Source: Prado023 sp964638055 (lineage in GTDB: Bacteria; Actinomycetota; Actinomycetes; S36-B12; CAIYMF01). From it: a stretch of DNA of 27,832 nt. Under the pieces are notes generated by a model that saw nothing but the letters and a program-made list of their open reading frames with translations, was not told the DNA's origin and did no database searches. The translations under genes were made by a program, and so were the position numbers. This document shows, piece after piece, positions 21,272 through 27,832 of the stretch. Location: the NCBI GenBank assembly GCA_964638055.1, contig CAZWXF010000030.1, positions 1-27,832 on the forward strand, in the 5' to 3' direction. The first letter of the stretch is position 1. Each line of letters begins with the position of its first letter.

Positions 21272-22582
21272 TCAGGCTGAGAACCTCGGGAACGCTGCGG
21301 CGCCGGCGTACCGTGCCGCATCGTCGAGCTCGTCCTCGATACGGAGCAGCTGGTTGTACTTGGCCACGCGGTCGCTGCGGGCGGGCGCCCCGGACTTGAT
21401 CTGTCCGCAGTTGAACGCCACGGCAAGATCGGCGATCGTCGCGTCCTCGGTTTCGCCCGAGCGGTGGCTCATCATGGTCTTGAACCCGGCTCGGTGCGCC
21501 GCCTCGACGGCCTCCGCGGTCTCGGTCAGGGAGCCGATCTGGTTCACCTTGACCAGCAGCGCGTTCGCCGACTTCTCCGCGATGCCACGCTGGATGCGCG
21601 TCGTGTTGGTGACGTAGTGGTCGTCGCCGACGATCTGGACCTTGTCCCCGATCGCCGCCGTGATCGCCGTCCAGTCGGCCCACTCGTCCTCGCCCAGCGG
21701 GTCCTCGATCGACACGATCGGGAAGTCGGCCACCAGACCCGTGTAGTACTCGATCATCTGCTCGGTCGTCTTGGCCTTGCCCTCGACGAAGTACTCGTTG
21801 GGCTTGACGTCGCCCGAGCCCTTCAGCGCACGCCCGTAGAACTCCTGGGCAGCCACGTCCATCGCCAGGGCGATGTCGGTCCCGGGGGTGAACCCCGCCT
21901 TCTCGATGGCCTGGACGATGAGCTCGAGCGCGGCACGGTTGCTGGGCAGGTTCGGCGCGAATCCACCCTCGTCGCCCAGACCCGTCGCGAAGCCCTGCGA
22001 CTTCAGCACTCCCTTGAGCGCGTGGTAGACCTCGGCGCCCTTGCGCAGGGCCTCGGCGAAGGTGTCGGCCCCGATCGGGGCGATCATGAACTCCTGCATG
22101 TCGACGTCCGAGTCTGCGTGCGAGCCCCCGTTGATGATGTTCATCATCGGCACCGGGAGCAGGTAGGCGTTGGGTCCGCCCATGTAGCGGAACAGCGGCA
22201 GGCCCGCGGACTCGGCGGCGGCCTTGGCCACGGCCATGGAGACGCCGAGGATCGCGTTGGCGCCCAGGCGCTCCTTGTTGGGAGTGCCGTCCAGGTCGAC
22301 CATCGTCTGGTCGATGAGGCGCTGCTCCGCAGCGTCGAACCCGAGGATGGCCGGTGCGATCTCGTCCTCGACGTTGGCGACGGCCTTCTGGACGCCCTTG
22401 CCCAGGTAGCGGCTCTTGTCGCCGTCACGAAGCTCATATGCCTCGAAGGCACCAGTGGAGGCGCCCGAGGGCACTGCCGCACGACCTGTCGTGCCGTCCT
22501 CGAGGGCGACCTCGACCTCAATGGTCGGATTGCCACGCGAGTCGAGGATCTCTCGCGCGATCACCACATCGATACTTGCCAC
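21272..22582 (-). CDS. eno: Enolase
   Basis: The 436-residue protein is a full-length enolase with ILDSRGNPTIE, AVPSGASTGAFEA, NGGSHADSDVDMQEFMIAP, GLGDEGGFAPN (catalytic Glu), the metal ligands in SIEDPL and VGDD, LLVKVNQIGSLTET with the catalytic Lys, and SHRSGETEDATIADLAV. It converts 2-phosphoglycerate to phosphoenolpyruvate in glycolysis. A small departure is GDDHYVTNTTRI where many relatives have GDDLFVTN. The start is GTG at 22580-22582, with GGGAG 6 nt upstream. A 168-bp gap with a TAGTGT -10-like sequence separates it from mazG, so it may have its own promoter. Confidence 0.97.
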   Translation of the reverse strand: MASIDVVIAREILDSRGNPTIEVEVALEDGTTGRAAVPSGASTGAFEAYELRDGDKSRYLGKGVQKAVANVEDEIAPAILGFDAAEQRLIDQTMVDLDGTPNKERLGANAILGVSMAVAKAAAESAGLPLFRYMGGPNAYLLPVPMMNIINGGSHADSDVDMQEFMIAPIGADTFAEALRKGAEVYHALKGVLKSQGFATGLGDEGGFAPNLPSNRAALELIVQAIEKAGFTPGTDIALAMDVAAQEFYGRALKGSGDVKPNEYFVEGKAKTTEQMIEYYTGLVADFPIVSIEDPLGEDEWADWTAITAAIGDKVQIVGDDHYVTNTTRIQRGIAEKSANALLVKVNQIGSLTETAEAVEAAHRAGFKTMMSHRSGETEDATIADLAVAFNCGQIKSGAPARSDRVAKYNQLLRIEDELDDAARYAGAAAFPRFSA

Positions 22583-22642
22583 AGGATGCTCCCATCAGAT
22601 AGTTGCTGCGGCGGCGGGCAGGAGGACCCGCCCTGCCGGATC

Positions 22643-22648
22643 ACACTA
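22643..22648 (-). promoter_or_regulatory. Possible -10 element upstream of eno
   Basis: The minus-strand hexamer TAGTGT fits the actinobacterial TANNNT -10 pattern, 60 nt before the eno start. No convincing -35 is seen. Confidence 0.3.
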
Positions 22649-22750
22649 GCGATTCAGGCCCGGGGCCTCCTGCTGAGCGAATCGCCCTCGCGGTGATCGA
22701 GGGCGGCGATCGACGGGCGCCTGACCGGCGGCGCGGCACGCATGCCGGGA

Positions 22751-23503
22751 TCAGTCCGAATCGTCCCGCTCGACGGCCCGGACCCGGTCGGCGTACTCGC
22801 GAACAGCCTCGCGCAGCGCCCACTCGGCGTCCACGCCTGCCGCACGGGCCTGGGCCACCAGCGCCAGGAGGAGCTCCCCGACTTCCTCGGTGCCGACCAC
22901 CGCGAGAGCCTCTGCAGCGGCGTCAGCCGCCACCGGGTCCGATGGGGGCACGTCCACGCCGCCCACACTGGCGCGGTGCACCGTCTTGGCCGCGAGAAGC
23001 AGGGCCGGCAGGGAGCCCGGGATGCCGTCGAGGACGGACTCACGACCCTTCTCGGCCGTCTTGCGCGCCAGCCACGTCGACTCGACGTGCTCGGCGGTCG
23101 GGGCATGGTCGGCCCCGAAGACGTGGGGGTGCCTGGCGATGAGCTTGTCCGCGATCCCCACGGCCACCTCGTCGATCGTCCACGGGTCGGTCGCGTGCTC
23201 CTGGGCGATCCGGGCATGGAACACGACTTGGAGCAGGAGGTCGCCGAGCTCCTCGCGCATGGCCGGACGGTCGCCGGTCGCGATCGCCTCGGCCAGCTCG
23301 TGGGCCTCCTCGATGAGATAGGTGACGAGGGACTCGTGGGTCTGCTCGGCATCCCAGGGGCAGCCCCCTGGAGAACGCAGGCGATCCATGACTGCCACGA
23401 GGCGACGCAGCTGGTCAGGCTGATGCCCGCCCGCGATCAGCGCGGCATCGTTCCTGGCCGCGTCCGGCAGCTCGGGGCTGGGACCTCCCGCCGCGGGTTC
23501 CAC
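22751..23503 (-). CDS. mazG: MazG family nucleoside triphosphate pyrophosphohydrolase
   Basis: The 250-residue protein has the MazG core: MDRLRSPGGCPWDAEQTHESL, then LIEEAHELAEAI and EELGDLLLQVVFHARI with the Glu/Asp magnesium ligands (EExxE and ExxD), and RHPHVFG. It removes aberrant NTPs and, in mycobacteria, oxidised nucleotides. A second, more divergent helical half (EALAVVGTEEVGELLLALVAQARAAGVDAEWALRE) resembles the second MazG repeat. The start GTG at 23501-23503 lies 5 nt after the lipoprotein stop, with AGGG upstream; a longer reading has no support. It is the third gene of the mfd operon. Confidence 0.92.
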   Translation of the reverse strand: MEPAAGGPSPELPDAARNDAALIAGGHQPDQLRRLVAVMDRLRSPGGCPWDAEQTHESLVTYLIEEAHELAEAIATGDRPAMREELGDLLLQVVFHARIAQEHATDPWTIDEVAVGIADKLIARHPHVFGADHAPTAEHVESTWLARKTAEKGRESVLDGIPGSLPALLLAAKTVHRASVGGVDVPPSDPVAADAAAEALAVVGTEEVGELLLALVAQARAAGVDAEWALREAVREYADRVRAVERDDSD

Positions 23504-23508
23504 AGGCC

Positions 23509-24129
23509 CTAGGACAGGCCGGGATCGGCGATGGGCGCGGTCTTGACGAAGGTCTGATCGCTGACGATGCCCAGCGTGTCGTGGTCCCAAGCGCCGTAGC
23601 GGGGCGCCACCGCAAGGTGGGTCGACTCCGAGAGTGCCTGCAGCGCGTCATGAGTGGCCTGGACCCGGGCGCTCTGGTCCCCCGCGGGGGCCAGATGCTC
23701 GCCGATGGCCGTGGCGAGCAGGCTGGTCCGCACCACGGTCTCGATCGCGTCAAGGGGCACCCCGGCCTGCAGTGCAGCTTGGTCCAGGGCTTCGGTGCCG
23801 CCGCGGGCGGTGGCGAGGTCGGCCACGCCCTTCTCGACCTCGGTCTGGGTCACGGTGACCCCCAGGCGTTCGGCCCCCTCGCCGATCAGCCGGTCCTGCA
23901 CCAGCCGCTGCACGTTCGCCAGGGCCAGGCCGGGGTCAGGCTCCGATTCCGGCTTGCCCAGCGCCTGCTGGACCTTGGCGACCTCATCGGCCACCAGGGA
24001 CTGGGTCACGGTGAACGCGTCGGAGTCGGCGGCGAGCCCGGACGAGGTGAGCGGCTCCTGGGTGTTGCACCCGGCCAGCACGAGCACGCCCAAGGCCAGG
24101 GCGGCCACACGAATCCCCGCTGGGGCCAT
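23509..24129 (-). CDS. SurA-N-like lipoprotein
   Basis: The 206-residue protein has a lipoprotein signal peptide with lipobox LVLAGC (Cys21). The helical mature part looks like the SurA N-terminal chaperone domain (DEVAKVQQALGK, LANVQRLVQDRLIGEGAERLGVTVTQTEVEKGVADL). There is no parvulin peptidyl-prolyl isomerase domain, so it is a chaperone-like lipoprotein at most. Such genes sit between mfd and mazG in many actinobacteria. ATG at 24127-24129 has GGAGG 6 nt upstream and shares one base with the mfd stop (TGATG), so it is coupled to mfd. Confidence 0.8.
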   Translation of the reverse strand: MAPAGIRVAALALGVLVLAGCNTQEPLTSSGLAADSDAFTVTQSLVADEVAKVQQALGKPESEPDPGLALANVQRLVQDRLIGEGAERLGVTVTQTEVEKGVADLATARGGTEALDQAALQAGVPLDAIETVVRTSLLATAIGEHLAPAGDQSARVQATHDALQALSESTHLAVAPRYGAWDHDTLGIVSDQTFVKTAPIADPGLS

Positions 24130-27100
24130 CAACTGCCTCCGATCGGCTGGATCAGGACCGTCCGGATCACGTCGGATGCCCATGCTACGAGGGGAGCGTC
24201 GATGATCGGGGCACTGCCCAGGGTGGCGGGCTTCGGCCGGGGCACCAGGACCGTCCTCGTGACCGGCTTGATCTGGGTTCCCGGATGGAGCCGGGTCAGG
24301 CGGAGCCGGCGGGACTCGGGCAGGTCGACCCCTCCGAATCGGACGTACTGCCCGGCCAGCACGACCTCGGTGACCCGGGCGGCCCGGGCGAGCACGCGCA
24401 GCGCGGCGACGTCGAAGAGTCGCTGCACCGGCTCGGGCAGCGGGCCGTAGCGGTCGGTCAGCTCGGCGCGTGCCTCGTCGATGCCTGTCTCGTCGGCCGC
24501 AGCCGCGATGCGGCGGTAGGCCTCCAGGCGCAGCCGCTCGCTGCGCAGGTAGTCGTGCGGGATGTGGGCGTCGACCGGGAGCTCGACCTTCACGTCCGGG
24601 GTCGCGGTGTCGGCCTCGCCGCGGTACTCGGCCAGCGCCTCGCCGACCAGCCGGATGTAGAGGTCGAAGCCGACGTCGGCGATGTGGCCCGACTGCTCCC
24701 CGCCCAGCAGGTTCCCCGCGCCGCGGATCTCCAGGTCCTTCATCGCCACGGCCATCCCGGCCCCGAGGTCGGTGTTGGCCGCGATGGTCGCCAGCCGGTC
24801 GTGCGCGGTCTGGGTGAGCGGCTTCTCCGGCGGGTACAGGAAGTAGGCGTACGCCCGCTCGCGGCCCCGGCCGACCCGGCCGCGCAGCTGGTGGAGCTGG
24901 CTCAGGCCGAAGGCGTCGGCGCGGTCGACGATCAGGGTGTTGGCGTTGGGGATGTCCAGGCCGGACTCGACGATGGTCGTAGAGACGAGCACGTCGGAAC
25001 GCTTCTCCCAGAAGTCCACGATGACCTGCTCCAGGCGGTGCTCGTTCATCTGCCCGTGGGCGACCGTGACCCGGGCCTCGGGGACGAGGTCCCGCAGCCG
25101 CGCGGCGGCCCGCTCGATCGAGTCGACCCGGTTGTGCACGAAGAAGGTCTGTCCGTCGCGCAGCAGCTCGCGGCGGATGGCGGCGGCGATCTGCCGGGTG
25201 TCGTAGGCGCCGACGTACGTCAGGACCGGGTGCCGCTCCTCCGGGGGGGTCTGGATCGTGGACATCTCCCGGATGCCGGTCACGGCCATCTCCAGCGTCC
25301 GCGGGATCGGCGTGGCCGACATGCTCAGCACGTCGACGTTCGTCCGCAGCGCCTTGATGTGCTCCTTGTGCTCGACGCCGAAGCGCTGCTCCTCGTCGAC
25401 GACCAGCAGGCCCAGGTCCTTGAAGCGCGTGCGGGCACTGAACAGCCGGTGCGTGCCGACGACGACGTCGACCGAGCCGGCGGCCAGGCCGTCCAGCACC
25501 TGCTGGGCCTGCTTGTCGGTTTGGAACCGCGACAGCGCCGCGACCTGGACCGGGAACCCCGAGTAGCGCTCGGAGAAGGTCTGGAAGTGCTGCTGGACCA
25601 GCAGGGTCGTGGGAACGAGGACGGCGACCTGCTTGCCGTCCTGCACCGCCTTGAACGCCGCTCGCACGGCGATCTCGGTCTTGCCGTACCCGACGTCGCC
25701 GCAGACCAGCCGATCCATGGGGATCGGGAGCTCCATGTCGGCCTTCACCTCGGCGATCGTGGAGAACTGGTCGGGGGTCTCGGTGTAGGCGAAGGCGTCC
25801 TCGAGCTCGTGCTGCCACGGGGTGTCCGGGCCGAACGCGTAGCCCTTCGCGCTCTGCCGGGCGGCGTAGAGCTTGACCAGCTCCCCCGCGATCTGGCGCA
25901 CCGCCCGGCGTGCCCGGGTCTTGGCCTGCTGCCAGTCCGCCCCGCCGAGGCGGTGCACCGCGGGAGCGTCCCCGCCGACGTATCGGGTCACCAGGTCGAG
26001 CTGATCGGTGGGCACGTACAGCCGGTCGGGGGCCTGGCCCCGCTTGCTCGCGGCGTACTCCAGGACCATGTACTCGCGCGTCGTGCCGCTCACCGTCCGC
26101 TGCACCAACTCGACGTAGCGGCCCACGCCGTGCTGCTCGTGCACGACGTGATCACCGGGCGTGAGCTGCAGCGGGTCGACGATGTTGCGCCGCCGAGAGG
26201 GCATCCGCGCCAGGTCGCGGGTGGACCCCTTCTGGCCCCGGATGTCGGTCTCCGTGACGACCACGAGACCCGGAGCGACGAATCCGTGCTCCAGCCGGCC
26301 CGTGGAGACCGTGACCACCCCGGCTCGCACCGGCCACGAGGTGACCCCCGGCTGGAGCGTGGCGGGCAGGTCTGCCGCCGCGAGCTGCTCCACCAGTCGC
26401 TCGGCCGACCCCAGACCCGCGGTCAGGGCCACGACCCGGTCGCCCCGGGCCAGGGCCTTGCGCAGGTCGGCGACCAGCGCGGCGCCGTCGCCCCGATAGG
26501 CAGGGGTGGTCGTGATCGGCAGGGAGACGGTCTCGGCGCCGGGGTCGCCGCCGACCATCCCGACGCTCCACCAGGCGACGTCCAGCTCGGCGGCGCGCTC
26601 GGCGATCTCGTCCAGGGTGCGGTACGCGGCACCGCCCAGGTCGATCGGAGTCACGTTGCCCGCGGCGGCGTTGTGCCAGGAGGCCGCCAGGAACTCGCTG
26701 CTCGTGGCGAACATGTCATGGGCGCGGGTGCGGACCAGCTCGGGATCGGTCACCAGGACCAGCGGCTCACGGCCGGTCCGTGCGACGACGTCGATCAGGG
26801 TCTCCATGCCCTCGGCCAGCACCGGGGACAGCGCCTCCATCCCCTCGACGGCGATGCCCTCGGCCAGCTGGCCGCACATGTCCGCGAGCTCGGGATGGCT
26901 CTGCGCCAGCGCGGCGGCCCGCGCACGGACCTGCGGCGTCAGCAGCAGCTCCCGGCACGGGGGCGCCCAGAGGCCGTGCTGGGCCACCTCCAACGAGCGC
27001 TGGTCCACCGCCCGGAAGTAGCGGATCTCCTCGACCGTGTCCCCCCAGAACTCCAGGCGCAGGGGATGGTCCTCCGTCGGCGGGAACACGTCGAGGATGC

Positions 27101-27644
27101 CGCCTCGAACGGCGAACTGGCCCCGCTTCTCGACCAGGTCCGTCGGCTGGTAGCCAGCGGCCACCAGCGCCTCTGCCAGCGCCTCCGGTGCAGCCTCGTC
27201 GCCGGCAGCGACGCTGACCGGCTCGATGTCGCCCAGGCCCACCACGAGGGGCTGCAGGACCGCGCGAACCGGGACCAGGAGGACGTCCACACGACCGGCC
27301 GAAGGGTCCTGGGCATCGGGATGGGCGAGCCGGCGGAGCACCGCCAGGCGGCGTCCCACCGTGTCCGAGCTCGGCGAGAGGCGCTCGTGCGGCAGGGTCT
27401 CCCAGGCGGGCAGCATCGCCACCCGGTCCGGGCCGATCAGCGTGCCCACCGCAGCGGCCAGGTCCTCGGACTGCCGGGCTGTGGCGGTGACGGCGACCAC
27501 GAGCCGGCGCGCCGAGATCGCGGCCGCCAGGAACGGGAACGTCGGCTCGGGCGCACGCACCGAGCCGGAGGGGCCGACCGCGGCAGCCGCGCTGGCGAAC
27601 ACGGGGTCCGCCAGAAGCGCGGGCAGCAATCCGCTCAGATCCAT
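24129..27644 (-). CDS. mfd: Transcription-repair coupling factor Mfd
   Basis: The 1171-residue protein has a UvrB-homology N-terminal region (GRRLAVLRRL, VEKRGQFAVRGGILDVFPP). The RNA polymerase-interacting CarD-like domain is near 494-590 (TPGDHVVHEQHGVGRYVEL). The RecG-type translocase has Walker A GDVGYGKT (Lys655), a DEEQ box (750-753) and the TRG motif region (SQLHQLRGRVGRGRERAYAYF). The C-terminal TRCF domain follows (VDAHIPHDYLRSERLRLEAYRRI). It displaces stalled RNA polymerase and recruits UvrA for nucleotide excision repair. The start is ATG at 27642-27644; no ribosome site is seen, but a GATAAT element lies 8 nt upstream, suggesting a leaderless message. It is the first gene of the mfd–lipoprotein–mazG set. 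Confidence 0.97.
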   Translation of the reverse strand: MDLSGLLPALLADPVFASAAAAVGPSGSVRAPEPTFPFLAAAISARRLVVAVTATARQSEDLAAAVGTLIGPDRVAMLPAWETLPHERLSPSSDTVGRRLAVLRRLAHPDAQDPSAGRVDVLLVPVRAVLQPLVVGLGDIEPVSVAAGDEAAPEALAEALVAAGYQPTDLVEKRGQFAVRGGILDVFPPTEDHPLRLEFWGDTVEEIRYFRAVDQRSLEVAQHGLWAPPCRELLLTPQVRARAAALAQSHPELADMCGQLAEGIAVEGMEALSPVLAEGMETLIDVVARTGREPLVLVTDPELVRTRAHDMFATSSEFLAASWHNAAAGNVTPIDLGGAAYRTLDEIAERAAELDVAWWSVGMVGGDPGAETVSLPITTTPAYRGDGAALVADLRKALARGDRVVALTAGLGSAERLVEQLAAADLPATLQPGVTSWPVRAGVVTVSTGRLEHGFVAPGLVVVTETDIRGQKGSTRDLARMPSRRRNIVDPLQLTPGDHVVHEQHGVGRYVELVQRTVSGTTREYMVLEYAASKRGQAPDRLYVPTDQLDLVTRYVGGDAPAVHRLGGADWQQAKTRARRAVRQIAGELVKLYAARQSAKGYAFGPDTPWQHELEDAFAYTETPDQFSTIAEVKADMELPIPMDRLVCGDVGYGKTEIAVRAAFKAVQDGKQVAVLVPTTLLVQQHFQTFSERYSGFPVQVAALSRFQTDKQAQQVLDGLAAGSVDVVVGTHRLFSARTRFKDLGLLVVDEEQRFGVEHKEHIKALRTNVDVLSMSATPIPRTLEMAVTGIREMSTIQTPPEERHPVLTYVGAYDTRQIAAAIRRELLRDGQTFFVHNRVDSIERAAARLRDLVPEARVTVAHGQMNEHRLEQVIVDFWEKRSDVLVSTTIVESGLDIPNANTLIVDRADAFGLSQLHQLRGRVGRGRERAYAYFLYPPEKPLTQTAHDRLATIAANTDLGAGMAVAMKDLEIRGAGNLLGGEQSGHIADVGFDLYIRLVGEALAEYRGEADTATPDVKVELPVDAHIPHDYLRSERLRLEAYRRIAAAADETGIDEARAELTDRYGPLPEPVQRLFDVAALRVLARAARVTEVVLAGQYVRFGGVDLPESRRLRLTRLHPGTQIKPVTRTVLVPRPKPATLGSAPIIDAPLVAWASDVIRTVLIQPIGGS

Positions 27645-27652
27645 GATCGGCG

Positions 27653-27658
27653 ATTATC
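27653..27658 (-). promoter_or_regulatory. -10-like element GATAAT just upstream of mfd
   Basis: The minus-strand GATAAT ends 8 nt before the mfd ATG. A start of transcription 7-9 nt downstream would fall on or next to the ATG, giving a leaderless mRNA. No clear -35 is visible. Confidence 0.45.
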
Positions 27659-27730
27659 CCATCGGCTCGTGAGCGGCGATCCGGCCGAGCCCGGACGGGA
27701 CGGGCGGGTGGGCTGCGGGCCGGGGGTGGA

Positions 27731-27832
27731 GACCCGCGCCGGTCGAGCCCGTCGACACCGACCCCGACGCACGGGATGCTGAAGACCCGCGCCGGTCGAG
27801 CCCGTCGAGACCGACCCCGACGCACGGGATGC
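27731..27832. repeat. 53-bp direct tandem repeat, at least two copies (cut by window edge)
   Basis: Positions 27731-27783 and 27784-27832 match at 48 of 49 compared positions (only 27756 C versus 27809 G). Each unit starts GACCCGCGCCGGTCGAGC and ends near ACGGGATGC. It includes the same core as the repeat at the window start, in reverse orientation. The second copy runs out of the window, so the array may be longer. Confidence 0.85.

Noticed and set aside
22601..22640. A riboswitch in the eno leader
   Set aside because: A 6-bp hairpin (GGCGGG/CCCGCC) is visible, but nothing matches a known riboswitch class and such hairpins are common at this GC content.
24285..27782. A plus-strand open frame of 1165 codons opposite mfd
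   Set aside because: It mirrors the mfd codon bias on the opposite strand; such long shadow frames are expected at this GC content. Its translation has no recognisable domain, while the minus frame is a clear Mfd.

Overview
The window is a chromosomal stretch from a high-GC Gram-positive bacterium of the Actinomycetota, most likely Micrococcales or a close relative. The evidence is the very high GC content, frequent GTG starts, and gene blocks typical of that phylum: mfd–(SurA-like lipoprotein)–mazG–eno–ftsB/divIC–DUF501–ppx/gppA, DUF4307–greA, and a (Z)-prenyl transferase beside hemolysin III. I found no in-frame TTA leucine codon by eye. Nothing looks like a prophage, IS element, CRISPR array or large foreign island; this is mostly core chromosome. 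No gene-free stretch reaches 300 bases.

Layout. At 58-2939 (minus) a metallo-beta-lactamase-fold protein is translationally coupled to a membrane-anchored alkaline-phosphatase-superfamily protein. At 3032-5491 (minus) lie a secreted peptidoglycan-binding/transglycosylase-like protein and a PIN-PhoH ATPase, separated by an intergenic region with two CRP/GlxR-like palindromes. At 5683-8080 (minus) are a cis-prenyl transferase, hemolysin III and exonuclease III. At 8115-10216 (minus) is a tightly overlapping membrane operon: small membrane protein, SURF1, DUF3817, DUF1707/LiaF-like. Divergent to it are DUF4307 and greA (plus). ilvA and ung (minus) converge on greA and diverge from msrA–SGNH hydrolase (plus). 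A small hypothetical gene, a DUF4287 gene, a Bax inhibitor-1 family gene and a tRNA follow. From 17752 to 27644 everything is on the minus strand: mfd, lipoprotein, mazG, eno, ftsB/divIC, DUF501, ppx, a double-ACT protein and a peptide deformylase. Most of these genes touch or overlap, apart from the gap before eno.

How the genes fit together. The long minus block combines transcription-coupled repair (Mfd), nucleotide clean-up (MazG), glycolysis (enolase), division (FtsB/DivIC) and polyphosphate/(p)ppGpp metabolism (Ppx). A second theme is DNA and protein repair (xth, ung, mfd, msrA). A third is the cell envelope (transglycosylase-like protein, prenyl transferase, LiaF-like protein, FtsB).

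The most unusual item is a 73-nt tRNA with a short variable loop and a UAA anticodon. That anticodon would read the very rare UUA codon, but the molecule lacks the long variable arm of bacterial leucine tRNAs. Other points of note are the paired CRP/GlxR-like sites, a perfect 24-nt palindrome inside the DUF501 gene, related repeats at both ends of the window, and short tandem repeats at two gene boundaries.
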